The notes beneath the pieces were generated by a model. It was not told where the DNA came from. It did no database searches and was given only the letters and a program-made list of their open reading frames with translations. The position numbers and the translations under genes were made by a program. Source: Rhodospirillaceae bacterium (GTDB lineage: Bacteria; Pseudomonadota; Alphaproteobacteria; UBA8366; GCA-2717185). From it: DNA of 5,036 bases. Below are positions 1 through 5,036 of the stretch, piece after piece; positions within the stretch are counted from its first letter, which is position 1; each line of letters opens with the position of its first letter. The stretch is from positions 1 to 5,036 of the forward strand of contig JAPPPC010000871.1 of the NCBI GenBank assembly GCA_028817685.1. Direction: 5' to 3'.

Positions 1-194
1 GCGATGGGCCGGCCGGTCTCGTATTCCAGCTCGCGGATGATTTCGTAATTCGCCTTGTGATCGTCCTGCGAGCCATGGCTGAAATTCAGCCGGAACACAT
101 CGACGCCCGCATCGAAAAGCTCTGCGATCTTTTCCGTCGAGGCGGTCGCCGGACCCAAGGTCGCGACAATTTTCGTTCTGTGCTGTCGTCTCAT
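1..194 (-). CDS. pyk: Pyruvate kinase, N-terminal fragment (3' end outside window)
   Basis: Pyruvate kinase transfers phosphate from phosphoenolpyruvate to ADP, the last step of glycolysis, in the cytoplasm. Reading the minus strand from an ATG at 192-194 gives 64 codons before the left edge. They begin MRRQHRTKIVATLGPAT, the characteristic start of the first strand of the family's TIM barrel. FRLNFSHG follows at residues 34-41, in which Arg35, Asn37 and Ser39 correspond to the conserved ATP/K+-site residues of known pyruvate kinases. The family is about 470-480 residues long, so only about the first 13% is visible and allosteric domains cannot be judged. The start is supported by an AGGTGA Shine-Dalgarno-like sequence just upstream and by the fit to the family N-terminus. 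The gene is divergent from the amidohydrolase gene at 346. Isozyme type cannot be decided from this fragment. Confidence 0.95.
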   Translation of the reverse strand, partial: MRRQHRTKIVATLGPATASTEKIAELFDAGVDVFRLNFSHGSQDDHKANYEIIRELEYETGRPI

Positions 195-197
195 CCG

Positions 198-203
198 TCA
201 CCT
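198..203 (-). promoter_or_regulatory. Ribosome binding site of pyk
   Basis: On the minus strand, AGGTGA lies 3 bases upstream of the pyk ATG (its AGGTG core 4 bases upstream). It is the only purine-rich Shine-Dalgarno-like match in the leader and supports that ATG as the start. Confidence 0.6.
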
Positions 204-241
204 GGCTCGGGGAATTGGGGGCGATAGGGTTAAGTACTAAA

Positions 242-255
242 CCTTCCGCGGAAGG
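242..255. repeat. 14-bp perfect palindrome, possible operator
   Basis: CCTTCCGCGGAAGG is a perfect inverted repeat with no spacer. It lies 47 bp upstream of the pyk start codon and about 90 bp upstream of the amidohydrolase start. Its position between divergent genes, its symmetry, and the absence of a T-run or hairpin loop suit a dimeric regulator site better than a terminator. The regulator is unknown. The operator role is inference from position and symmetry only. Confidence 0.35.
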
Positions 256-290
256 GGTGCAGCCCATTTTAATAGTATTCGCATGACAAT

Positions 291-306
291 TTGATGGATT
301 GATGGG
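291..306 (+). repeat. Tandem 8-bp direct repeat TTGATGGA/TTGATGGG
   Basis: Two adjacent copies of TTGATGG(A/G) differ only in the last base. The repeat is centred about 46 bp upstream of the start proposed for the rightward transcript, where activator half-sites on one face of the helix are often found. It could also be chance, since the unit is short. No regulator is recognised. Confidence 0.25.
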
Positions 307-331
307 CGCTGGCCAGTAATCGGGTTTTCGT

Positions 332-337
332 TATAGT
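332..337 (+). promoter_or_regulatory. Putative -10 box of the amidohydrolase-amidoligase operon
   Basis: TATAGT matches the sigma-70-type -10 consensus at five of six positions and ends 8 bases before the ATG at 346. Initiation at the usual distance would fall within a few bases of that ATG, so the mRNA would have almost no 5' leader. No clear -35 hexamer is found at 16-18 bp upstream. The in-frame TAG inside the box (334-336) also shows that translation cannot begin further upstream. Confidence 0.4.
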
Positions 338-345
338 GCGCGCCC

Positions 346-1182
346 ATGTCTTCACGGAGCGTTAAAGAATCCTCGGGATCGCCGCTGCTGGGCGACGACG
401 ATCCGGCACCGGCGACCGTCCTCAATGCGGCAGGCCGGGCGACCGCGGTCGTTGTCTGCGACCATGGCGGCGAAGCCGTTCCGGCGAAACTGGACGGGCT
501 GGGGCTCGATCCGGCGGACCGGGCGCGGCACATCGCCTGGGATATCGGGGCATCGGCGACCGCGCGCGAACTGGCCCAGCGGCTGGACGCGCCGGCGGTG
601 CTCAGCAGCTTTTCGCGGCTGGTCATCGACCTTAACCGGCCGCCCGACGATCTGACCTCGATCAGAGAGATAAGCGACGGCGTCCTGGTGCCGGGCAACC
701 GGAACCTGTCGGCGGACGATACGGCGCAGCGCGTCGCGTCGGTCTTTGAGCCTTATCACGATGCGGTCTCTACCGCGATGGATCGGGCAGGCGAGAGGGT
801 CGCTGCGCCGGCGCTCATATCGATACACAGCTTTACCCCGGTGATGAAAGGGTTCGAGCGCCCGTGGCATATCGGTGTGCTGTTCGGGCCGGACGCGCGT
901 ATGGCGAAACGGTTTATCGCGGCGCTGTCGAAAAATGCCGATGTCTGTGTCGGCGCGAACAAGCCCTATTCGGGCTATGATCTTTATGGCTACACGGTCG
1001 AGACCCATGCGATGCCGAAGGGCTACCCCAACATTCTTTTGGAAATCCGCCAGGACCTGATCGATACGCAGCACGGTGCGGAGAAATGGGCGGCGATCAT
1101 CGCCGACGCGCTGGCGCCCATTCTCGACGACCAGGATCTTTACCGGCCTTTGCGTCCGGACGAAGCGGAGTACGCGTCATGA
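346..1182 (+). CDS. N-formylglutamate amidohydrolase family protein (COG3931 type)
   Basis: This 278-residue protein belongs to the N-formylglutamate amidohydrolase family (PF05013), whose founding member HutG hydrolyses N-formyl-glutamate to formate and glutamate in histidine breakdown. Here it looks like the separate COG3931 branch. The conserved blocks are CDHGG (38-42), RHIAWDIGA (61-69), SRLVIDLNRP (90-99), SIHSFTP (159-165), RPWHIGVLF (172-180), PYSGYD (207-212) and EIRQDLI (233-239). The His, Asp and Glu residues in these blocks are candidates for metal binding and catalysis. Residues 1-32 precede the first core strand and are poorly conserved-looking. ATG346 is the only ATG available, because an in-frame TAG lies 12 bases upstream. 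No Shine-Dalgarno sequence precedes it. The gene overlaps the downstream amidoligase by 4 bp (ATGA), so the two are probably translated together. No hut genes are nearby, so a role in histidine catabolism is not supported and the true substrate is unknown. Confidence 0.9.
   Translation: MSSRSVKESSGSPLLGDDDPAPATVLNAAGRATAVVVCDHGGEAVPAKLDGLGLDPADRARHIAWDIGASATARELAQRLDAPAVLSSFSRLVIDLNRPPDDLTSIREISDGVLVPGNRNLSADDTAQRVASVFEPYHDAVSTAMDRAGERVAAPALISIHSFTPVMKGFERPWHIGVLFGPDARMAKRFIAALSKNADVCVGANKPYSGYDLYGYTVETHAMPKGYPNILLEIRQDLIDTQHGAEKWAAIIADALAPILDDQDLYRPLRPDEAEYAS
1167..1170 (+). promoter_or_regulatory. Ribosome binding site deciding the amidoligase start
   Basis: GGAG sits 8 bases before ATG1179, inside the end of the upstream gene. 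It favours this start over the in-frame ATG at 1086, which would add 31 Arg/Gly-rich residues unlike the family and overlap the amidohydrolase gene by almost 100 bp. Confidence 0.65.
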
Positions 1183-2324
1183 GTCCCGATCTACCGCTGA
1201 CCATCGGCGTCGAGGAGGAGTACCTTTTGGTCGATCCGGTGACGCGCGATCTGGCGGTCGATCCACCCGACGCGATCCTGCAGGATTGCGAGAGCCTGAT
1301 CGGCAAGGGTTGCGGCATGGTCAGCCCGGAGTTCTTGCGGGCGCAGCTCGAGGTCGGCACGCCGGTCTGCCGCTCGATATCGGAAGCGCGTGCGAGGGTT
1401 GATAATCTACGGTCGTGCGTCGCCGAGGCCGCCGAGAAGCACGGGCTGCGTCCCATTGCGGCCTCGACCCACCCTTTTGCCGAGTGGAGCATTCAGCGTC
1501 ATACCGACAAGGACCGCTACAATGTCCTGGCGGAGGATATGCAGCATCTGGCCAAGCGGCTGTTGATTTGCGGCATGCATGTGCATGTCGGGATCGAGGA
1601 TCCGGAATTGCGCAACGATATCCTGAACCAGGTCACCTATTTCCTGCCGCACCTGCTGGCGCTCACCACCTCCTCGCCCTTCTGGCAGGGACGTAAGACG
1701 GGCTTGAGGTGCTACCGGCTGAGCGTCTTCGACGAAATGCCGCGCACCGGCCTGCCGGAGCGTTTCGACAGCCACGGGGAATACACGCGGCATGTCGCGT
1801 CACTGGTCGATGCGGGGCTGATCGAGGATGCCAGCAAGATCTGGTGGGACATTCGCGCCAGCGCCAAATTTCCAACCGTTGAGATGCGGGTTGCGGATAT
1901 CTGTACGCGGGCCGAGGACGGCATCACCGTGGCGGCTATCTTTGCCTGCCTGGTATCCATGCTGATGCGGCTGCGGCGCGACAATCAGCGCTGGCGGGTC
2001 TATTCCAACATGCTGCTGCAGGAGAACCGGTGGCGGGCGCAGCGATATGGGTTCGATCAGGGGTTGGTGGATTTCGGCAAAGGGGCGATCGTCGACTATG
2101 CCGATTTGCTGGAAGAGATCATCGAATTGGTGCGCGAAGATGCGGAGCGGCTCGATTGCGTCGCGGAGGTGGAAAACGCGCGCGACATCCTAAAGCGCGG
2201 CACGAGCGCACACCGTCAGGTCGCCGTCTATGAGGCGGCGAAGACCGCGGGGGCGGATAACGCGGAAGCGTTGCACGCCGTCGTCGATTGGCTGATTGAA
2301 GAGACCCAACACGGTGTTACCTGA
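1179..2324 (+). CDS. YbdK/GCS2-type carboxylate-amine ligase
   Basis: This 381-residue protein is a member of the GCS2 family (PF04107), the glutamine-synthetase-fold ligases that join a carboxylate to an amine with ATP. E. coli YbdK, of about 372 residues, is the best known member and has only weak glutamate-cysteine ligase activity. Visible signatures are GVEEEYLLVD (10-19), with the acidic residues expected to bind Mg-ATP, STHPF (96-100), CGMHVHVG (131-138), the block from WWDIR to VEMRVAD (222-240), and ENRWRAQRYG (282-291). The length is normal and no key block is missing. The start at 1179 gives a protein that enters the conserved motif at once, has GGAG at a good distance, and makes an ATGA overlap with the upstream amidohydrolase. 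The pair is therefore an operon with coupled translation. Genuine glutathione synthesis is possible but unproven, because many family members act on other amines and the substrate is not readable from the sequence. Confidence 0.92.
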   Translation: MSPDLPLTIGVEEEYLLVDPVTRDLAVDPPDAILQDCESLIGKGCGMVSPEFLRAQLEVGTPVCRSISEARARVDNLRSCVAEAAEKHGLRPIAASTHPFAEWSIQRHTDKDRYNVLAEDMQHLAKRLLICGMHVHVGIEDPELRNDILNQVTYFLPHLLALTTSSPFWQGRKTGLRCYRLSVFDEMPRTGLPERFDSHGEYTRHVASLVDAGLIEDASKIWWDIRASAKFPTVEMRVADICTRAEDGITVAAIFACLVSMLMRLRRDNQRWRVYSNMLLQENRWRAQRYGFDQGLVDFGKGAIVDYADLLEEIIELVREDAERLDCVAEVENARDILKRGTSAHRQVAVYEAAKTAGADNAEALHAVVDWLIEETQHGVT

Positions 2325-2381
2325 CGGGGTGGCAATTGCTCGCCAAAGAAACCAGATTAAGGGCAACACGCATTGACGACT

Positions 2382-2388
2382 GAGGAGA
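2382..2388 (+). promoter_or_regulatory. Ribosome binding site deciding the DUF1244 start
   Basis: GAGGAGA is a strong Shine-Dalgarno match ending 8 bases before ATG2397. It lies inside the longer reading frame that would begin at TTG2373, which argues that TTG2373 is not the start. Confidence 0.75.
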
Positions 2389-2396
2389 ACGACGAA

Positions 2397-2699
2397 ATGG
2401 CGAATATCGACGACAAGACGCGCACCGAATTGGAGGCCGCCGCCTTCCGGACCCTGGTGTCGCATCTGCGCGAGCGAACCGATGTCCAAAATATCGATTT
2501 GATGAACCTGTCCGGCTTCTGCCGCAACTGCCTGTCGAAATGGTACGTCGCCGCTGCCGAGGATAAGGGATTGGAAATCGGTTACGAGGATGCGCGCGAA
2601 ATCGTCTATGGCATGCCCTATAGCGAGTGGAAGGACAAACACCAGACGGAAGCGACGCCGGAGCAGCTTGCCAAGATGAAGGAAAGCAACCCGCACTGA
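2397..2699 (+). CDS. DUF1244 family protein (COG3492) with CxxC motif
   Basis: This 100-residue cytoplasmic protein belongs to the DUF1244 family (PF06844), a small helical domain of unknown function common in proteobacteria. The domain spans about residues 14-83. It has the near-invariant block HLRERTDVQNIDLMNLSGFC (23-42), which runs on into RNCLSKWY (43-50), and then AREIVYGMPYSEWKDKHQ (66-83). Cys42 and Cys45 form a CxxC in GFCRNCLSKW, which could be redox-active or bind metal, although two cysteines alone would need a partner or dimer to make a full metal site. The last 17 residues are a charged tail. ATG2397 is chosen over the in-frame TTG2373 because of the strong ribosome binding site. 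The gene follows the amidoligase by 72 bp and precedes a membrane-protein gene by 18 bp. No function should be assigned. Confidence 0.9.
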   Translation: MANIDDKTRTELEAAAFRTLVSHLRERTDVQNIDLMNLSGFCRNCLSKWYVAAAEDKGLEIGYEDAREIVYGMPYSEWKDKHQTEATPEQLAKMKESNPH

Positions 2700-2717
2700 T
2701 CCGGGTGGCAGATCGGC

Positions 2718-3218
2718 ATGTGGTTCGATCTGTATAAATACGCGATGGCGGCGATCTCCGCCGCCTTGCTCTTGCTTTGGGTGGTACAACCCGATTGGGG
2801 CGCCTTCGAACTGTTCGGACTGACCGTCCTCGCCCTGCCGCTCTATATCCCGCTGCTCTATCGCTACGCGTCCTTGCTATGGGTTGCCCGCAAGCGGCGC
2901 CTGCTGGGATTGCCGCCGGCGCGGGATCGCGACATCATCGACTTCGTCGGCGAGGAACTGGACCGCGTCGATGTGCCCTGGCAGTGGCAGATAGCACTCT
3001 ACCGGACGTCGAATTGGACCACTCTCGAAGTTGGTGAGGACGATGAAGACCCGGTCACGGTTCGCGTGCACAAGGGCGTCCTCATCGTGGAGAGCGAAGG
3101 CGCCGATGCGGCTCGGTTTATCGACCCGGTCGAGGCGGTCGACGATATTTTGCTGCGCTATCAGGGGCGTGTGCGGCTCGACAGTGACATCTTCGTCGAG
3201 CCCGAAGAGGCGGTTTGA
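2718..3218 (+). CDS. Unrecognised two-helix inner-membrane protein
   Basis: I do not recognise this 166-residue protein. Two hydrophobic segments, about residues 8-24 and 30-56, are separated by a short polar turn (QPDWG). They are followed by RKRR at 58-61, which by the positive-inside rule puts both termini in the cytoplasm as a membrane hairpin. The remaining roughly 105 residues are soluble, acidic and mixed alpha/beta in appearance, with a run of acidic residues (GEDDEDP, 106-112) followed by beta-like VTVRVHKGVLIVE and a conserved-looking FIDPVEAVDDIL (134-145). No signal peptide cleavage site or catalytic motif is visible. The start lies 18 bp after the DUF1244 stop and lacks a strong ribosome binding site (GGGTGG, 2703-2708, is the nearest purine-rich stretch), so coupled translation with DUF1244 is plausible. 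Codon use and the lack of stops support a real gene. Confidence 0.75.
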   Translation: MWFDLYKYAMAAISAALLLLWVVQPDWGAFELFGLTVLALPLYIPLLYRYASLLWVARKRRLLGLPPARDRDIIDFVGEELDRVDVPWQWQIALYRTSNWTTLEVGEDDEDPVTVRVHKGVLIVESEGADAARFIDPVEAVDDILLRYQGRVRLDSDIFVEPEEAV

Positions 3219-3334
3219 CCGCTCCCGGCAACGCCGGCGACGAAAATCCTTGCCCACCCCGGTCCGCCGTATTAAAGCGCTGCAAGCGTCCGGTCGTGGC
3301 GCAAACAACCGAGTACATAGGGAGATGACAGGCG
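3219..3334 (+). promoter_or_regulatory. Leader region of gapR
   Basis: This 116-bp gap is long enough for a separate gapR promoter. TTGCCC (3250-3255) and TATTAA (3270-3275) look like -35 and -10 elements, but their 14-bp spacing is shorter than normal, so I do not claim them as a pair. AGGGAG (3319-3324) is the Shine-Dalgarno sequence, 10 bases before the gapR ATG. No hairpin with a T-run that would terminate the upstream operon is visible, so read-through from upstream is possible. Confidence 0.4.
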
Positions 3335-3580
3335 ATGGCTGACACGGGCGGCGTTGCGGGCGAACGGCTTAAATCCTTTATCGAGCGGATCGAACGCCTG
3401 GAGGAAGAAAAGGCGGCTTTGGCCGAGGATATCCGCGAGGTCTATTCCGAAGCCAAGGGCAGCGGCTTCGACGTCAAGATCATGCGCCAGATCGTCCGCC
3501 TGCGGAAATTGGATACCTCCGACCGCCAGGAACAGGAAGCCATCCTCGACACCTACATGGCCGCGCTGGGGATGCGCTAG
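3335..3580 (+). CDS. gapR: GapR nucleoid-associated protein (DUF2312)
   Basis: This 81-residue protein is a GapR/DUF2312 (PF10073) homologue. In Caulobacter, GapR (89 residues) is an essential small basic protein that closes around overtwisted DNA ahead of replication and transcription complexes. It stimulates type II topoisomerases to remove positive supercoils. The sequence shows the family layout: a long coiled-coil helix (about residues 9-38, ERLKSFIERIERLEEEKAAL), then VYSEAKGSGFDVKIM (36-50), the basic segment RQIVRLRK (51-58), and the terminal helix DRQEQEAILDTYMAALG (63-79). The basic residues around 41-58 match the DNA-facing part of the known structure by position. The N-terminus is about 8 residues shorter than the Caulobacter protein, in the variable part. 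ATG3335 has an AGGGAG ribosome binding site. The gene lies last in the plus-strand series, and terminator-like hairpins follow it. Confidence 0.95.
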   Translation: MADTGGVAGERLKSFIERIERLEEEKAALAEDIREVYSEAKGSGFDVKIMRQIVRLRKLDTSDRQEQEAILDTYMAALGMR

Positions 3581-3617
3581 ACGACGCGTTTCCTGCTCTG
3601 AGCGTATCCCCGGGCGA

Positions 3618-3636
3618 GGCGCATAGCGCCGCTTTT
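3618..3636 (+). terminator. Possible rho-independent terminator of gapR
   Basis: GGCGC, a 3-base ATA loop and GCGCC form a short perfect stem (3618-3630), followed two bases later by TTTT (3633-3636). It lies 37 bp after the gapR stop codon in the expected orientation. The five-pair stem and four-base T-run are weak, so the call is moderate. Confidence 0.4.
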
Positions 3637-3641
3637 CCGGG

Positions 3642-3666
3642 CTGAACGGCCATCAGGGCCGTTCAG
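3642..3666. terminator. Strong hairpin between convergent genes
   Basis: CTGAACGGCC and GGCCGTTCAG form a perfect 10-bp stem around the loop ATCAG. No T-run follows on either strand. The hairpin sits between the convergent gapR and oxidoreductase genes, where a bidirectional 3'-end structure is expected. It may stabilise transcript ends or assist the weaker terminator next to it. The structure is seen directly; its role is inferred from position. Confidence 0.45.
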
Positions 3667-3697
3667 GGGAAACGGTCAGCTTTGCATGACGGCTGGC

Positions 3698-3717
3698 CCC
3701 CGGCTCGGCGGCCGGGG
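3698..3717. repeat. GC-rich hairpin downstream of the oxidoreductase gene
   Basis: CCCCGGC and GCCGGGG form a perfect 7-bp stem with a 6-base loop. It lies about 30 bp past the stop codon of the minus-strand oxidoreductase gene, so it may help end that transcript. No T-run follows on the minus strand, so it is not a canonical terminator. A smaller inverted repeat (ACAAA/TTTGT, 3722-3735) stands between it and the gene. Confidence 0.35.
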
Positions 3718-3748
3718 CGACACAAAGTGGTTTGTCTACGCCTTCGTT

Positions 3749-5036
3749 TTAGTCCGCCGCATCCGCATGTGCCGACGGGTTGCGGAACGCCGTCAGCAGT
3801 TCCGCTTCGCGCGTCTTCACGTCCGCGATGTGCCGATCCTTCACATGGCCGTAGCCGCGGATTTGTTCGGGCAGGCCGGCGATCTCGATCGCTGTCCCGT
3901 GATTGTCGGCATTCAGACGGGATAGCAGTTCGGCGATAACGGCCTCGTATTCCGTGATCAGGGCGCGTTCCCGCTTGCGCTCTTCCGTGCGGTTGAACGG
4001 ATCGAGCGGGCCGCCGCGCAGGAAGCGCAGCTTCGCCAATACCTTGAACGCGCGGAGCATCCAGGGGCCGTAGGCCTTCTTGCTGGCGATGTCGGTTTCC
4101 AAATCGCGCTCCGCCAGCAGCGGCGGGGCCAGGTGGAAGTTGAGCTTGTAGTCGCCCTCGAACTGGTTTGCGACCGTGTCGAGGAACTTCGATTCCGTGT
4201 AGAGCCGCGCAACTTCGAACTCGTCCTTATAGGCGAGCAGCTTGAAATAATAGCGCGCTACGGTGCGGGCGAGCGTGTCGTCGTCGCGAACGACCCGGGC
4301 TTCGGTCGTCTGGACCTGCACCACCAGATCCTTATACCGCCGCGCATAGGCCTCGTCCTGATAATCCGTCAGGAAGGCGATGCGTTTTTCGACGATGTCT
4401 TCCAGCGCGGTTGCCACCTGCACCGCGGGCGCTGCCGTCGGCATGGCCAATTTTTCGACGGCCGCCGGATCGTGCGCGGCGCGCCGGCCCCAGAGGAAGG
4501 CGCGTTTGTTCGCTTCGACGGCGACGCCGTTCAGCGCGATCGCCTCTTCGATCGCCTCGCGGCTGATCGGCACGGTGCCTTTCTGCCAGGCGTAGCCCAG
4601 CATGAACATGTTGCTGGCGATCGAGTCGCCGAGCAGCGCGGTGGCCAGACGCGTGCCTTCGATGAAGTTGGTATGCGCGTCGCCCGCCCGGTCAGCAATG
4701 GTGCGCTCCAGTTCCGCTTCTGGGAAAGGCAGATCCGGATTACGCGTGAAGTCTGCGACGATGGTCTTGTGGGTGTTGATCACCGCGGTCGTCTCGCCCG
4801 GCGCGATTTTGGAAATCGCGTCCGGGGCCGCGGCCACGACCATGTCGCAGCCGAGCAGCAGCTTCGCGCCGCCTGAGGCGAGCCGCACCGCGTGAATATC
4901 CTCCGGGCTCTTCGCGACGCGGACATGGCTCAGCACCGCGCCGCCTTTCTGCGCCAGACCGGTCATGTCCAGGATCGAACAGCCCTTGCCTTCGATATGC
5001 GCCGCCATGCCGATCAGCGCGCCGACGGTTACCACA
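3749..5036 (-). CDS. Indolepyruvate ferredoxin oxidoreductase (fused type), C-terminal fragment
   Basis: The enzyme oxidatively decarboxylates aryl-pyruvates such as indolepyruvate to aryl-acyl-CoA, with thiamine diphosphate and ferredoxin, in the breakdown of aromatic amino acids. The visible 428 residues are the last third of the long single-chain proteobacterial form, which is roughly 1150 residues. The first codons, VVTVGALIGMAAH, continue a GGTG-type nucleotide-binding motif cut by the window edge, so the apparent GTG at 5035 is internal. Residues to about 190 form the gamma-type catalytic domain (PF01558), with GKGCSILDMTGLAQKGG (17-33), a SHVRVA segment and FIEGTRLATALLGDSIASN (123-141). 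Residues of about 215-415 form the DUF6537 C-terminal domain typical of this fused class, including YKDLVVQVQ, YYFKLLAYKDEFEVARLY, KKAYGPWMLRAFKVLAKLRFLRG and GYGHVKDRH. The TAA stop is at 3749-3751. The thiamine-binding and any iron-sulphur regions lie outside the window. The gene converges on gapR. Confidence 0.93.
   Translation of the reverse strand, partial: VVTVGALIGMAAHIEGKGCSILDMTGLAQKGGAVLSHVRVAKSPEDIHAVRLASGGAKLLLGCDMVVAAAPDAISKIAPGETTAVINTHKTIVADFTRNPDLPFPEAELERTIADRAGDAHTNFIEGTRLATALLGDSIASNMFMLGYAWQKGTVPISREAIEEAIALNGVAVEANKRAFLWGRRAAHDPAAVEKLAMPTAAPAVQVATALEDIVEKRIAFLTDYQDEAYARRYKDLVVQVQTTEARVVRDDDTLARTVARYYFKLLAYKDEFEVARLYTESKFLDTVANQFEGDYKLNFHLAPPLLAERDLETDIASKKAYGPWMLRAFKVLAKLRFLRGGPLDPFNRTEERKRERALITEYEAVIAELLSRLNADNHGTAIEIAGLPEQIRGYGHVKDRHIADVKTREAELLTAFRNPSAHADAAD

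Larger units (their letters stand above)
195..345. promoter_or_regulatory. Divergent intergenic region between pyk and the amidohydrolase gene
   Basis: This 151-bp region is visibly more AT-rich than the flanking genes (for example around 226-241 and 267-300) and must carry the start signals for both divergent genes. It contains a 14-bp palindrome (242-255), an 8-bp tandem repeat (291-306) and a TATAGT box (332-337), listed separately. I could not identify a convincing -35/-10 pair for pyk on the minus strand. TTGTCA occurs there (284-289 on the plus strand reads TGACAA), but no good -10 sits at 16-18 bp from it. No RNA gene is evident. Confidence 0.6.

Noticed and set aside
237..698. Minus-strand open frame ending in the intergenic region
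   Set aside because: Its Ser/Arg/Ala-rich product is mostly antisense to the amidohydrolase, and the part in the intergenic region has no domain.
352..1074. Minus-strand open frame of 240 codons
   Set aside because: It is antisense to the well-conserved amidohydrolase, very Arg-rich, and has no family motif.
1086..1178. N-terminal extension of the amidoligase from ATG1086
   Set aside because: The 31 added residues are Arg/Gly-rich and unlike the family, they overlap the upstream coding sequence, and ATG1179 has a proper ribosome binding site and ATGA overlap.
2190..2789. Minus-strand open frame of 199 codons spanning a gene boundary
   Set aside because: It crosses the end of the amidoligase, the whole DUF1244 gene and the start of the membrane protein in antisense. 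DUF1244 is clearly conserved on the plus strand, and the frame has no ribosome binding site or recognisable motif.
3250..3275. TTGCCC and TATTAA as a gapR promoter
   Set aside because: The 14-bp spacing is too short for a normal sigma-70-type promoter, so this is mentioned only as a weak possibility within the leader region.
4133..4876. Long plus-strand open frame of 247 codons
   Set aside because: It lies wholly antisense to the oxidoreductase gene, whose protein is clearly conserved. Its translation is Arg/Gly/Val-rich without any recognisable domain, as expected of a shadow frame in GC-rich DNA.
5033..5035. GTG as the true start of the oxidoreductase gene
   Set aside because: The residues beginning there continue a GGTG-type nucleotide-binding motif, and the large N-terminal portion of the family is missing, so the gene extends past the window edge.

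Overview
The window looks like ordinary chromosome from a high-GC alphaproteobacterium, most plausibly of the Rhodospirillales type. The evidence is the set of families present. These are a GapR/DUF2312 nucleoid protein (essentially alphaproteobacterial), a DUF1244 protein, a COG3931-type N-formylglutamate amidohydrolase next to pyruvate kinase, and a fused proteobacterial indolepyruvate ferredoxin oxidoreductase. The taxonomic placement is an inference from these families and from GC-rich codon use; no rRNA gene is present to confirm it.

Layout from left to right. The start of a pyruvate kinase gene runs off the left edge on the minus strand (1-194). A 151-bp divergent intergenic region follows. 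It holds a 14-bp perfect palindrome, an 8-bp tandem repeat, and a -10-like box so close to the next ATG that the rightward transcript may be leaderless. The plus-strand genes are a COG3931 amidohydrolase (346-1182), a YbdK/GCS2-type carboxylate-amine ligase overlapping it by 4 bp (1179-2324), a small DUF1244 protein with a CxxC motif (2397-2699), an unrecognised two-helix membrane protein (2718-3218), and the DNA-overtwist-binding nucleoid protein GapR (3335-3580). A 168-bp convergent region with several hairpins separates gapR from the C-terminal part of an indolepyruvate ferredoxin oxidoreductase on the minus strand (3749-5036). That gene runs off the right edge.

How the genes may work together. 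The amidohydrolase and the amidoligase are almost certainly one translationally coupled unit: one enzyme would make an amide or peptide-like bond and its partner would hydrolyse an amide or formyl-amide. Their real substrates are unknown, and this pair is the most interesting biochemical question here. DUF1244, the membrane protein and GapR lie in the same direction and may be partly co-transcribed, but they have no evident functional link to the enzyme pair. Pyruvate kinase and indolepyruvate oxidoreductase are separate core-metabolism genes at the two edges. I see no mobile element, CRISPR array, tRNA, rRNA or phage gene, and no strong sign of horizontal transfer. The window has no gene-free stretch longer than about 170 bp.
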